Positions 1 to 9,364 are shown, numbered from the stretch's first letter. The stretch: DNA of 45,814 nt from Bacteroidia bacterium (GCA_030432635.1 JAUIMB010000019.1:1-45814), one strand, 5' to 3'. A program made the numbers and translations. The notes: generated from the sequence alone by a model not told the origin.

Positions 1-1059
1 TTTTCTGGTACAGCTGAAAATGGAACAGTTACAAATAACATAGAGAACTCAGGCCCAATTCGTCAAGAATGGAATTTAGTTGGTAACCCTTATCCTTCAT
101 ATTTGAATGTTCAGGACTTCCTTAACCATGATGTAGGAGGTGTCACAAATATTCAATTATTTGATGCACCTACTGCTGCTATCTATGGTTATGATGGTAG
201 TGCTCAAAATGGATGGACAGTTTATAACTTAGCAAATACAACAGCAGCAACTTTAATCGCGCCTGGACAAGGATTTTTTGTGAGTGCTGATGCCACAAAT
301 ACAGGGCCTTATGATCTTGAGTTTACTCCAGCGATGCGATCAACAGGAACAAGCGACGACTTTGTCCAAGGTCGTAATGCGGAGTTAGTGTATCTGAAAC
401 TTAATTTGAATATAAGTGGTGAATCAGCAAGAACAGAGTTCTATTTTAATGCTAATGCAACACAGGGTTTAGATGTTGGTTATGATGCTCAAACTTTTGA
501 TGATGCCAATTTGTATTCTCACTTAGTTCAAGATAACGAGGGTAAAGCCATCGCACTTCAAGCACTAAGCCCTTCAGAGTTGTCAGATGTTTCAATTCCT
601 TTGGGTGTTCATGCCAATCAAGGTGAACAAATCACCTTTAGTATTTCAGATTCAACTTTACCAGCTTCAGTAAATGTCTATCTAGAGGATGTTGTAGTAA
701 ATACAACGACCTTATTAAATACAGGTGATTATGTATTAGCACCAACGACTAATATATCAGGTACAGGACGTTTCTTTTTAAGAACTTCTGAAGATGCATT
801 ATCAACTATTGAAGCTAACCTAAACACACTAAATATCTTTGCGCTCAACAGTTCAAAAGAAGTTGTAGTAACAGGGCAACTACAAGAAACAACAACATTA
901 GAGTTGTATGATATTCAAGGTAGACAAGTGTTATCAATAAAGCTTGATCATAATAAACTTAATAACCAAGTTGATGTGTCTAAAGTAAGTGATGGTGTGT
1001 ATGTGGTCTATGTTAGAAATAGCGAACAACAGAAAACACGAAAAGTGGTCATTAAATAA
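1..1059 (+). CDS. T9SS-secreted surface protein, C-terminal part (5' end outside window)
   Basis: The frame is open from base 1, so 352 residues of a longer protein are visible; the first ATG inside the window (103) is probably internal. A WNLVGNPYPSYL stretch near the start is typical of large Bacteroidota secreted adhesin-like or repeat proteins. The last ~75 residues have the look of a type A T9SS sorting domain: a strand pattern with LELYDIQGRQV, then VSDGVYVVYV, ending in KTRKVVIK. Family knowledge says this domain directs export across the outer membrane and is removed on attachment to the surface or release. No enzymatic domain is visible in this part, so the function of the whole protein is unknown. 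A strong terminator follows at once. Confidence 0.85.
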   Translation, partial: FSGTAENGTVTNNIENSGPIRQEWNLVGNPYPSYLNVQDFLNHDVGGVTNIQLFDAPTAAIYGYDGSAQNGWTVYNLANTTAATLIAPGQGFFVSADATNTGPYDLEFTPAMRSTGTSDDFVQGRNAELVYLKLNLNISGESARTEFYFNANATQGLDVGYDAQTFDDANLYSHLVQDNEGKAIALQALSPSELSDVSIPLGVHANQGEQITFSISDSTLPASVNVYLEDVVVNTTTLLNTGDYVLAPTTNISGTGRFFLRTSEDALSTIEANLNTLNIFALNSSKEVVVTGQLQETTTLELYDIQGRQVLSIKLDHNKLNNQVDVSKVSDGVYVVYVRNSEQQKTRKVVIK

Positions 1060-1078
1060 ACTTAGAGTACATAAAGTT

Positions 1079-1107
1079 TAAACCTCAGAATTTTCTGAGG
1101 TTTTTTT
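1079..1107 (+). terminator. Rho-independent terminator after the T9SS protein gene
   Basis: Arms AACCTCAGAA and TTCTGAGGTT form a perfect 10-bp stem with a 2-base centre, followed by a run of seven T. It lies about 20 bases after the stop codon of the upstream gene. Confidence 0.85.
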
Positions 1108-1158
1108 GTAATCTTCCTTAATCCTTTTCGTCCAAAGGGAAAACTAACACAGATAGTC

Positions 1159-1962
1159 ATGAAACTGAAATTGATCGTTCCAGCAATAGCCTTCATCTTT
1201 ATGTCATGTAAAGATGAAAAAACAACCCAAACCGAACCGTCTATTGATTACAAAACTGAACACTTGGATGTCACGACAAGCATCTATCCAGAAAATATCA
1301 CTAAGGTTTTTGAAGCCCATGGTGGACTGGATAATTGGCAGCAGATGCAAACGCTGAAGTTTACTATGTCAAAAGAATCTGGAGATGAAGTAACGACTAC
1401 AGATTTATATAACAGGTATTCCCATATCGATATGCCAAAACACGTTATTGGACATGATGGAAACACCTTGTGGTTGCAAAAAAAGGAAGAAACCGAATAT
1501 AAAGGCAATCCCAAGTTTTATTATAATCTCATGTTTTATTTTTATGCGATGCCTTTTGTTTTGGCTGATGATGGAATTATATATGAAGATGTAGAATCAC
1601 TTGTTTTTAAAAGGCATACTTATCCAGGAATTAAAATCTCCTATGAGAGTGGAGTAGGAGAGTCACCTGATGATGAATACATTATATATTTCGACGCAGA
1701 AACGCATGAAATGGTTTGGTTGGCCTATACAGTGACGTACTTTTCCAAGGAAAAAAGTAAAGAATTCCACTTTATAAAGTATAGTGATTGGCAAACCATA
1801 AACGGACTCAAGCTCCCAAAACGCCTTACCTGGTATAACTATGAAAATAATTTCCCAACTACAAAGCGTAATGATGTGGAATTCACTGAAATCACAGTTT
1901 CAGAAACCAAAACCGATCTTGAATTTTTCCAAAAGCCTCAAGATGCCGAATTGGTTCAATAA
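1159..1962 (+). CDS. Lipoprotein resembling the DUF6503 family
   Basis: The 267-residue protein starts with a lipoprotein signal peptide, MKLKLIVPAIAFIFMSC, with Cys17 as the lipidation site followed by Lys-Asp. The mature part begins with a HGGLDNW motif (about residues 55-61) and is rich in aromatic beta-strand segments, with a late WQTINGLKLPKRLTWY. That pattern resembles Bacteroidota proteins labelled DUF6503, related to LolA/LolB-like beta-barrel folds; the family name is from memory. It probably sits in the outer membrane or periplasm and may bind a hydrophobic ligand, but that is inference. It stands alone between two terminators and faces the amidohydrolase genes. No catalytic residues can be named. 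Confidence 0.7.
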   Translation: MKLKLIVPAIAFIFMSCKDEKTTQTEPSIDYKTEHLDVTTSIYPENITKVFEAHGGLDNWQQMQTLKFTMSKESGDEVTTTDLYNRYSHIDMPKHVIGHDGNTLWLQKKEETEYKGNPKFYYNLMFYFYAMPFVLADDGIIYEDVESLVFKRHTYPGIKISYESGVGESPDDEYIIYFDAETHEMVWLAYTVTYFSKEKSKEFHFIKYSDWQTINGLKLPKRLTWYNYENNFPTTKRNDVEFTEITVSETKTDLEFFQKPQDAELVQ

Positions 1963-2002
1963 ATTAAATTCAGTGAATGAGAGGCTCTAAATGACAATAC
2001 TA

Positions 2003-2021
2003 GGCGCTTCGCCCTCTTTTT
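2003..2021 (+). terminator. Short terminator after the DUF6503-like gene
   Basis: GGCG-CTT-CGCC gives a 4-bp GC stem with a 3-base loop, followed by CTC and five T. It ends just before the stop codon of the convergent amidohydrolase gene at 2024. The stem is short, so the call is moderate. Confidence 0.5.
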
Positions 2022-2023
2022 AA

Positions 2024-3337
2024 TTAATCTTTAGATTCTTCAAGCTTTTCGGAATATCGCTTCCATAAGGTCGTTTGATGGGTCTCCAAACTAAGTTGTC
2101 GTCCATCTATAAACGCATGGATAAGCTTATTGGTTCGCATGTCAAGCGCATCACCTTCACTAATGAATAGCGTGGCACTCTTCCCAGATTCAAGCGTTCC
2201 GTAGCGATTGTCGATTCCTAGAATTTTAGCCGGATTTTGAGTGATGAGTTGTAGAGCTTGTTCTTTTGTCAAGCCGTGAGCCACAGTCGTACCAGCATAA
2301 AATGGAAGATTCCTGGAATTCATGCGTTCCATTTGTCCGCTAGTTTCCAAAGCTACGGTCACACCTTTATCCATAAGCAACTTGGCCAATTTAAATGGCA
2401 TGTCATAATCATCATCGGTATTTCCTGGTCGTCTATGGACACGCTGTAATAGTACAGGAATATTATGGGTTTTTAAGAGATTAGCAACTTTGTGCGCATG
2501 ATATCCACCGACGATTACAGTTGATGGAATATGATGTGTTTTAGCAAATTGAATAGCATCAGTAATGCCTTTTTCATCGTCAACATCAATGTATAGTGAT
2601 TTGCTACCATCAAACAATCCGTTCATCGCCAAATAAGGTAAATGCTGAACACTTTGATCACCAGCCAAGTAAGTCTTGGCATTTTTGAAAAATTCGGAAA
2701 TTTCAGTGACTTGGGCTTCATATTTTTTATTGACCTTCATCCCTGGATCTTCACCAAGCCACCAACGACCTCTTGAAAAATTACTCGGCCAATTCATGTG
2801 AATACCATCATTTTCCTTAATAACAGCATCTTCCCAGTTCCAAGCATCCAATTGTACTATTGATGAGGTGCCAGAAATGCGTCCTCCTCGAGGCGTAATT
2901 TGGGCCAATAAAACACCATTTGGTCGCATAGATTCAACAACTTTTGATTCGGCATTATAGGCAATCAAACTTCTAATATGCGGATTCCAATCCCCTAATT
3001 CGGCATCATCATCGGTTGCTCTAACAGCATCAATCTCAACCAGTCCCAAAGTTGAATTTGGAACAATAAAACCTGGATACACATGTTTGCCGTTGGCATT
3101 AATAATATCCATATTGGATAGGTCTATTTTAGCAACAGTTCCATCAAGGACATGTACCAATTTACCATTTTCAAATGTGATTAAACTATTTTCAATGACC
3201 TGACCATTGCCTAAATGAGCAGTTGCTCCAACAATGGCAATAGGCTTGCTTTGTTTTGGAGCTGGTGTTTGCTGAGCAAAACTTAATGAAATGTTCGAAA
3301 TGGCAATAACCATTAAAAGTGTATGTATGTATTTCAT
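2024..3337 (-). CDS. Exported amidohydrolase-like protein lacking the metal-binding HxH
   Basis: A signal peptide (MKYIHTLLMVIAISNISLSFAQ) precedes an amidohydrolase-like domain of the imidazolonepropionase/dihydroorotase type, recognisable from the N-terminal beta-sandwich ending in NGKHVYPGFIV and the C-terminal QNPAKILGIDNRYGTLESGKSATLFI. The place where active members carry HxH reads PNSTLG, and the late catalytic Asp position reads ALETSG, so metal catalysis looks lost. The start at 3337 is preferred to an ATG at 3361: it begins the signal peptide directly, has an A-rich leader, and leaves 10 bases after the previous stop instead of a 14-base overlap. It is co-directional with the 992-residue amidohydrolase upstream and may form a complex with it. 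An export role in peptide or cyclic-amide processing would be a guess. Confidence 0.75.
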   Translation of the reverse strand: MKYIHTLLMVIAISNISLSFAQQTPAPKQSKPIAIVGATAHLGNGQVIENSLITFENGKLVHVLDGTVAKIDLSNMDIINANGKHVYPGFIVPNSTLGLVEIDAVRATDDDAELGDWNPHIRSLIAYNAESKVVESMRPNGVLLAQITPRGGRISGTSSIVQLDAWNWEDAVIKENDGIHMNWPSNFSRGRWWLGEDPGMKVNKKYEAQVTEISEFFKNAKTYLAGDQSVQHLPYLAMNGLFDGSKSLYIDVDDEKGITDAIQFAKTHHIPSTVIVGGYHAHKVANLLKTHNIPVLLQRVHRRPGNTDDDYDMPFKLAKLLMDKGVTVALETSGQMERMNSRNLPFYAGTTVAHGLTKEQALQLITQNPAKILGIDNRYGTLESGKSATLFISEGDALDMRTNKLIHAFIDGRQLSLETHQTTLWKRYSEKLEESKD

Positions 3338-3347
3338 GATTTTAGTT

Positions 3348-6326
3348 TTAGTGATGTTCATGGTCTATATAATCACAGTGCATTTGATCTTTCTCTTTTT
3401 TCTTTATTGGCTGTGTTTTTAAACCTTTGTTCTTGGCTTGCAACATTTGATTGATAAGATCTCCTTTCTCCTGCTTAATTTGCATTCGCATTTGTTCATC
3501 GCGTTTAATGTCAAAATAGGTGACACCTTCAATAATCGTTTTTTCCGCTTTAGCGTAAATTGACATAGGATGGTCACTCCATAGAACTACATCTGCGTCT
3601 TTTCCTACTTTAAGACTTCCTACACGATCGTCAATATGGAGAAGCTTTGCAGGATTGAGCGTTACGAATTTCCAGGCATCTTCTTCACTAACGTCACCAT
3701 ACTTTACCGATTTTGCAGCTTCCTGATTCAATCGTCGAGACATTTCGCCATCATCACTATTGATTGCAACAACAACACCAGCATTGTGCATAATTGCTGC
3801 GTTGTAAGGAATCGCATCATTAACTTCATATTTATAAGCCCACCAATCACTAAATGTAGAACCACCAACACCATGGGCTTTCATCTTGTCTGCGACCTTG
3901 TAGCCTTCAAGGATGTGAGTGAAGGTATTGATATTGAAATCAAAACGCTCGGCAACCTTCATTAGCATGTTAATTTCACTTTGAACATAGGAGTGACATG
4001 AAATAAAACGCTCCTTGTTCAACACTTCGGAAAGTACTTCCATTTCAATGTCTTTACGATAGGGTTTACCACTGTTTTTAGTTTGGTCATATGCCTTAGC
4101 ACGATTGAAATAATCAACATACAATTGTTCAACTCCCATTCGGGTTTGTGGGAATCTTGAAAAACTATTCCAATTGGATTGCTTTACGTTTTCTCCTAAA
4201 GCAAATTTGATGAATTTCGGACTGTCACTATAAACAAGATTGTTTGCAGATTCTCCCCATTTTAATTTGATAATGGCCGAACGTCCACCAATAGGATTTG
4301 CAGAACCATGTAAAATTTGGATCGAAGTGACACCTCCTGCAAGGTTACGGTAAATGTCAATGTCTTCATCATCAATAACATCTTCAATACTTACTTCAGC
4401 AGAAGAATTCTGACCACCTTCATTGATAGATGAGGCAGCAATATGGGAATGCTCATCAATAATCCCAGCAGTTAAGTGCTTTCCTGTTGCATCTATAACT
4501 TTTGCTGAGCCATCTGACAGGTCTTTCCCAATTTTGGCGATTTTACCGTTTTTGATCAGTACATCAGCATTTTGTAAAATGCCTTCATTTTCATTGGTCC
4601 ACACAGTTGCGTTCTTAAATAATAAGTTTTCGGCTTTTGGTATTTCCTTAAATCCGTAAGCCATGTTTGGATAGGTGATAGGAACAATGGTCTTAGGTTC
4701 TTTTGCTTTGGTCTCTTTCTTTTTATCTTTTGAAATCGAATCGGTTTGCGTTAATTTCTTTCCATAGAATGTCATGTCGTTTCCATTCGGAAATATTGCT
4801 TTTCCATTGAAGGCATTGCCTTTGGCAACATTCATGGTCAACCGAATGAATTCTTGCTTTGTGGTGTCTTGTGTCGTCATGGAAACATAAAGCCAATCAT
4901 CAGAAAGACTGGCCTTTGCACCTCGCTTTTTGCCATTATTTGTGATTTCAGGATTTAATTTGCTAGCAGTGCCTTTAAGTGACATTTTATAATCTTCACC
5001 TGCGAGCTTAAATTCATAATTGCCTGTAACATCTTTGGTGCTCATATCGTTGATAACGGTTTTTTGACCTTGAACCCAGTTTTCCTGAATTTTGCTGCTT
5101 TTGTCAAAAATATCACCAGAAGTAATCAGAAAATTGGCATACGCTCCAGTTTGAAGTGAGCCAATTTCAGAAGCCTTTCCCAATAATTGTGCAGGAATTG
5201 TTGTCAAAGCGGCAAGTGCTTTATCTTTAGGCAGTCCGTACTCTATTGCTTTACGTACATTTCCGAGAAATGATTTTGTAGATTTCAATCCGTTTGCCGT
5301 AAATGCAAAGGTGATATCGTTTTCGGCAAGTAGTTTTGGATTTGCAGGTTCTTGGTTCCAAGCTTTCATGTCGCTCAAGGACAAATATTCTGTCAAAAAG
5401 CTGTTTTCAACATCATAAGCCTTTCTAAAATTTACAGGAATGATAAATGCTGCATTTGTTGCTTTAACTTCATTGATGCGTTCATACTCGTCACCACCTC
5501 CTAAAAGGATATATTTCATGTTGATTTCATTACCAACTTTAGCTGCGCGTAGTGCATTGGTACGACTTTCAGCGGCAAAAATCTGAACGAGACTTTTATT
5601 GCGATTTAGGGCTTCTAATGATAGGTCTTTGGTTTTACTATTCCCTTTGGCATACCATTCGGCATCATAGTGCATTTGACGTAACAAAGCCATACTTCCC
5701 ATGATGGAACTTGGGTACGATTGACGCGACGCCTTACTCTTTTTAAATGATAGAAATTGACTAGAACGACTATCGAGTATTCTAGTGTTGTTGCCATCGG
5801 TAGGATTTAAAGCCACAAGTGCTCCAGTGCCTCGAATAATTCCGTCCTCAATATGGGTATTTACGACGCCAAAACCAGAACCCATAAGTTCCTTGGCCTT
5901 TTTGTTGTCGAATTCGAATCGTTCAATGGCATTGTTCTCAGGCATAACATGGTCATTCCAATAATATCCAGTACGATTGGAGTCGTATTGCGGACCACTT
6001 CCGCTTGAAGGACGTTCTGGAATTTTGATACCAAAAGTCGAATACATATCTATAAACGATGGATATATAAACTTTCCTTCCAGGTCAACAACAACGGTAT
6101 TTTTAGGAATGTTGACTTGCTTGCCAGATGCAACTACCTTACCGTCTTTAATTAGTAAAGTACCGTTTTCTATAACTTGGGTTGGCGTGATATAAATGGT
6201 GGCATTGGTAAATGCCTGAAGATTGGTTTTGGTGGTTTTTACACCATCATTTTTTGGAAAATAGTCTTGCGCAAATAAAGCAAAACTGCAAAAGCACAAT
6301 GCGATTGCAAACTTGAATTTTGTCAT
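3348..6326 (-). CDS. Large exported amidohydrolase with one degenerate and one intact module
   Basis: The 992-residue protein has a signal peptide (residues 1-20) and two amidohydrolase-like modules. In module one (about 35-430) the HxH position reads IDMYSTFG and the late Asp position reads TAN, so metal ligands are missing. Residues 430-560 form a linker with a beta-rich and a Lys-rich stretch. Module two (about 565-945) is intact: HSH at 626-628, H778, H804 and D858 in NSDDGEMSRR, followed by the closing TLNPAKLLHIDDRVGSLKVGKDADVVLW. The C-terminal tail is Lys-rich and ends HCDYIDHEHH. The family hydrolyses C-N bonds of cyclic amides, dipeptides or related compounds; the substrate cannot be read here. 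It probably acts in the periplasm and is followed by a second, degenerate amidohydrolase gene. Confidence 0.85.
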   Translation of the reverse strand: MTKFKFAIALCFCSFALFAQDYFPKNDGVKTTKTNLQAFTNATIYITPTQVIENGTLLIKDGKVVASGKQVNIPKNTVVVDLEGKFIYPSFIDMYSTFGIKIPERPSSGSGPQYDSNRTGYYWNDHVMPENNAIERFEFDNKKAKELMGSGFGVVNTHIEDGIIRGTGALVALNPTDGNNTRILDSRSSQFLSFKKSKASRQSYPSSIMGSMALLRQMHYDAEWYAKGNSKTKDLSLEALNRNKSLVQIFAAESRTNALRAAKVGNEINMKYILLGGGDEYERINEVKATNAAFIIPVNFRKAYDVENSFLTEYLSLSDMKAWNQEPANPKLLAENDITFAFTANGLKSTKSFLGNVRKAIEYGLPKDKALAALTTIPAQLLGKASEIGSLQTGAYANFLITSGDIFDKSSKIQENWVQGQKTVINDMSTKDVTGNYEFKLAGEDYKMSLKGTASKLNPEITNNGKKRGAKASLSDDWLYVSMTTQDTTKQEFIRLTMNVAKGNAFNGKAIFPNGNDMTFYGKKLTQTDSISKDKKKETKAKEPKTIVPITYPNMAYGFKEIPKAENLLFKNATVWTNENEGILQNADVLIKNGKIAKIGKDLSDGSAKVIDATGKHLTAGIIDEHSHIAASSINEGGQNSSAEVSIEDVIDDEDIDIYRNLAGGVTSIQILHGSANPIGGRSAIIKLKWGESANNLVYSDSPKFIKFALGENVKQSNWNSFSRFPQTRMGVEQLYVDYFNRAKAYDQTKNSGKPYRKDIEMEVLSEVLNKERFISCHSYVQSEINMLMKVAERFDFNINTFTHILEGYKVADKMKAHGVGGSTFSDWWAYKYEVNDAIPYNAAIMHNAGVVVAINSDDGEMSRRLNQEAAKSVKYGDVSEEDAWKFVTLNPAKLLHIDDRVGSLKVGKDADVVLWSDHPMSIYAKAEKTIIEGVTYFDIKRDEQMRMQIKQEKGDLINQMLQAKNKGLKTQPIKKKEKDQMHCDYIDHEHH

Positions 6327-6455
6327 TTAAATGAAGCATTTGAGTTAGTTCTTAAAGATAAAGATTAACCTGAAAACATAAGGACAAAATATTGCATTTT
6401 AACGTTTTCTATTCGGTAAAGAAGAGCTGCTTCATATCACTTAGAAGCACACGCT

Positions 6456-7526
6456 TTACTGGATCGGATGGTCTTTGTGGTAATTTACCAATAACGCAAC
6501 GACATAGCTATAGCTTTTCATACCTCCAACTTGATTATTGGACTTTAGAAAACGGTCATAAGTCGTTTCAAATATTGGTTCTAACGGATTTTTATAACCA
6601 TCCCAAAACTCTCGTACTTCTTGATAATTTTTAAGGATGCCAGTATTAATAGTTTCCAAAAGTGCGCTGTAGGTCGTTTCATCACGTTTGTAGAGTTCGC
6701 CTAGACAATGACGTAAAGCAAAGGCAAATCCTGAATAATTAAAATAAATATCTGGATGATGCATCGCAGCCATGCTTCCTATAAAATTGGCTTCGTTTTC
6801 TGCTGCATAACCCAACTGATGAGCCACTTCATGGCTTCCGGTTGTTGGGAACTTAAAACTCGGAATCAATCCATCCACTTGAGCCTCATTGGTAAACGGA
6901 TTCAAATACCCTGAAAATCCCATATACGTGAGCGGCAAACTATACAATGAACGTTTGATGCTTCTCTGCTGATAGGCTAAATACTTAAATTCCTTTGACA
7001 AGGCATCATAACCTTCAGGCACCATTTTTAGGATTTTCGATTTAGTATAGGGCATCTCGACGTTTACGGAATCATTTTTGGCGAGCGCAAATTGAAGCGC
7101 ATTGGTTTTAGTGATCAATTGTTTGGTTAGGCCAATTAATTCTTCTGTAGTGTAGTCGTGCTCAATGTCCAGTGATTTATGAAGCGGTAAGCGATAATAG
7201 TTAAAGGCCCAAAGCACATGAAAGGCAAAATATCCAACTGATACAGCCGAAAGCACATCCATAATCCAACGTTTGGTGTCCTTAACAATTCGCTTTCGGT
7301 TCACAATAAACCAACGCATCACATACAAGCCTAAAAGTGTATACAATACATCACCAACCGAAAATGGTAACCACCCAAAGGCATAACGCATTAACTTAGA
7401 AATCCATATGTAAATCCCATGGCTATACACCGCTTCGACAAATTCAGGATATAAGGCAAGTAGTTTCAGGAAAATCACCTGCGGAATAATGGATAGGCTA
7501 AGGATGAGCTTTTTGTGTTTGCGCAT
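6456..7526 (-). CDS. DUF3810 membrane protein with HExxH zinc-peptidase motif
   Basis: The first ~110 residues hold three or four hydrophobic segments; the rest is a soluble domain. HEVAHQ at 232-237, followed by ENEAN at 243-247, has the form of a gluzincin zinc site (HExxH plus a downstream Glu). This layout matches the Bacteroidota DUF3810 family, which has no well-known function as far as I know. Likely an inner-membrane metallopeptidase with the catalytic part outside the cytoplasm. The ATG at 7526 lies only 4 bases after a good -7 promoter box, so the transcript may be leaderless. Divergent from pepD. Confidence 0.8.
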   Translation of the reverse strand: MRKHKKLILSLSIIPQVIFLKLLALYPEFVEAVYSHGIYIWISKLMRYAFGWLPFSVGDVLYTLLGLYVMRWFIVNRKRIVKDTKRWIMDVLSAVSVGYFAFHVLWAFNYYRLPLHKSLDIEHDYTTEELIGLTKQLITKTNALQFALAKNDSVNVEMPYTKSKILKMVPEGYDALSKEFKYLAYQQRSIKRSLYSLPLTYMGFSGYLNPFTNEAQVDGLIPSFKFPTTGSHEVAHQLGYAAENEANFIGSMAAMHHPDIYFNYSGFAFALRHCLGELYKRDETTYSALLETINTGILKNYQEVREFWDGYKNPLEPIFETTYDRFLKSNNQVGGMKSYSYVVALLVNYHKDHPIQ

Positions 7527-7530
7527 AGAC

Positions 7531-7563
7531 CAAAAATACTAATTACGATGATACGAACCGCAA
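7531..7563 (-). promoter_or_regulatory. Bacteroidota-type promoter of the DUF3810 gene, touching the start codon
   Basis: Read on the minus strand: TTG (7563-7561), 22 bases, then TATTTTTG (7538-7531), a perfect TAnnTTTG box. The ATG begins 4 bases later, so transcription would start at or next to the A of ATG. The same CATAGACCAAAAATA 15-mer (plus strand) recurs at 41805-41819. Confidence 0.6.
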
Positions 7564-7584
7564 CATATGGCATATTTGCGAAGT

Positions 7585-7634
7585 TGGTATCCTGCTTTCC
7601 ATTATATCTCTGCCGTGACCGTCAGAGGATACCA
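7585..7634. repeat. Interrupted inverted repeat between divergent DUF3810 and pepD genes
   Basis: The 290-base gap 7527-7816 holds no convincing gene. TGGTATCC (7585-7592) and GGATACCA (7627-7634) are perfect 8-bp arms. Inside them CTCTG (7608-7612) pairs with CAGAG (7623-7627), so one side of the stem is continuous and the other carries a 15-base bulge. Nearer pepD, CCACTTTT (7755-7762) and AAAAGTGG (7769-7776) form a small hairpin in the likely pepD leader, and TACCTTCG (7733-7740) is a weak -7 candidate. Function is unknown; an operator or RNA structure is possible. Confidence 0.5.
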
Positions 7635-7816
7635 TTACAATCAGGAGTAGCGACTGTGTACATAGACTTTTTGCCTGCTTTAATCTATCAAAACGAAACC
7701 TAGGATACTTAGTAAAAGTGAATTCCAATTTGTACCTTCGCATTCATAGAGAAACCACTTTTCAATAAAAAAGTGGGATCAAGAAAGTCTACTAATCCTT
7801 AAATCAAAAAACACAT

Positions 7817-9280
7817 ATGAGTCAAGCTATAAGACAACTCGAACCTAAAGCCCTTTGGAACAAATTTGCAGATCTTAATGCTGTTCCTAGACCATCAAAA
7901 AAAGAAGAACGCGTGATTGCGTTTATGATGGATTTTGGAAATAGTCTCGGATTGGAAACCATAAAGGATGAGGTTGGTAATGTCATTATAAAAAAGCCAG
8001 CAACACCAGGAATGGAGGATTGTAAAATCGTCGTGATGCAATCCCATTTGGATATGGTACATCAAAAAAATAACGATACCGTTTTTGATTTTGATACCCA
8101 AGGTATTGATATGTATGTAGATGGTGATTGGGTCAAAGCCAAAGGCACGACCCTTGGTGCTGACAACGGATTGGGAGTGGCAACCATTATGGCCATTTTA
8201 GAAAGTAAGACAATCGAACATCCAGCCATAGAGGCATTGTTCACTATCGATGAAGAGACAGGAATGACAGGAGCAATGGGACTAAAAGGCGGATTGCTCA
8301 AAGGTGATATATTACTCAATCTGGATACTGAGGAAGACGATGAGATAGGAGTGGGTTGTGCTGGTGGTGTAGATGTAACCGCGACTAGGACTTATGAGGA
8401 GGAAGAAACACCAGAATTCAAAACGGGTTTCAAGATTGCTGTAAAGGGACTGCAAGGTGGACATTCGGGAATGCAAATCCACGAAGGTTTAGGCAATGCC
8501 AATAAGTTGATGAATCGCTTGTTGTTTGATGGTTTTGAAAAATACGGTTTGCGAATTTCTGAAATTGATGGTGGAAGCTTGCGCAATGCCATACCAAGAG
8601 AGAGCAATGCGATCATAGTTATAGATAAGATTCATGAAACTGTCTTTGTTTCTGAAATGAAGGCTCAGGCAAACGCTATAAAGACAGAATATAAAACCAT
8701 GGAACCAGATTTGGTGATTGAAATTTCCAAAATAGAAACACCTTCGAAGATTATGGATCTTGGTGTTCAGGAAGGATTGACCAGAGCCTTATATGCTGCT
8801 TTGAATGGTGTATATCGTATGAGTCCTGACATCCCTGAACTGGTGGAAACCTCAAATAATATTGCTCGTGTTATTATTATGGACGGACAAATAAAAATTG
8901 GATGTTTAACGCGTAGTTCTGTAGAAAGTTCAAAATGGGATTTAGCCAATGGTTTGCGAGCCACCTTTGAACTTACTGGTTGTGAGGTCGAGTTTGGTGG
9001 TGATTATCCAGGTTGGGCTCCAAATATGGATTCGGATATTTTAAAGCTAATGGTACCATTGTATAAGGAACTCAATAATGGTGAAGAACCTCATGTTGCT
9101 GCATGTCATGCAGGATTGGAGTGTGGTATTCTTGGGACTAATTATCCAGATATGGATATGATTAGTTTCGGACCCAATATCAAAGGAGCACACTCACCAG
9201 ACGAGCGTGCGCAGATTTCTTCAGTGCAAAAGTATTGGTTGTATGTGTTAGAAATATTGAAGCGTATTCCTAAGAAATAG
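7817..9280 (+). CDS. pepD: Aminoacyl-histidine dipeptidase (cytosolic nonspecific dipeptidase, M20 family)
   Basis: This is a full-length 487-residue PepD-type di-zinc peptidase that cleaves dipeptides such as beta-Ala-His and other Xaa-His in the cytoplasm. The metal site is visible in order: SHLDMVH with H77 and D79, GADNGLG with the bridging D116, DEETGM with the general base E146 and ligand E147, D170 in LNLDTEEDD, and H459 in AHSPDE. The lid domain lies between about 205 and 390. There is no signal peptide, which fits a cytosolic enzyme. ATG is preceded by an A-rich leader, and the gene ends before a shared bidirectional terminator. Transcribed alone, divergent from the DUF3810 gene. Confidence 0.93.
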   Translation: MSQAIRQLEPKALWNKFADLNAVPRPSKKEERVIAFMMDFGNSLGLETIKDEVGNVIIKKPATPGMEDCKIVVMQSHLDMVHQKNNDTVFDFDTQGIDMYVDGDWVKAKGTTLGADNGLGVATIMAILESKTIEHPAIEALFTIDEETGMTGAMGLKGGLLKGDILLNLDTEEDDEIGVGCAGGVDVTATRTYEEEETPEFKTGFKIAVKGLQGGHSGMQIHEGLGNANKLMNRLLFDGFEKYGLRISEIDGGSLRNAIPRESNAIIVIDKIHETVFVSEMKAQANAIKTEYKTMEPDLVIEISKIETPSKIMDLGVQEGLTRALYAALNGVYRMSPDIPELVETSNNIARVIIMDGQIKIGCLTRSSVESSKWDLANGLRATFELTGCEVEFGGDYPGWAPNMDSDILKLMVPLYKELNNGEEPHVAACHAGLECGILGTNYPDMDMISFGPNIKGAHSPDERAQISSVQKYWLYVLEILKRIPKK

Positions 9281-9364
9281 GATTTTGCTATATGCTAAGA
9301 AAGAATCGACTGATGAATCTATGTGTTGAGGATAATCTTTAGTCCACTGTAACCTAAATGAATT

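Noticed and set aside
3636-3965. 109-residue plus-strand frame inside the large amidohydrolase
   Set aside because: It is antisense to the intact catalytic module, which has clear family motifs; the frame shows none.
7543-7743. 66-residue minus-strand frame in the DUF3810-pepD gap
   Set aside because: No start context, no recognisable domain, and it crosses the DUF3810 promoter and the palindrome.
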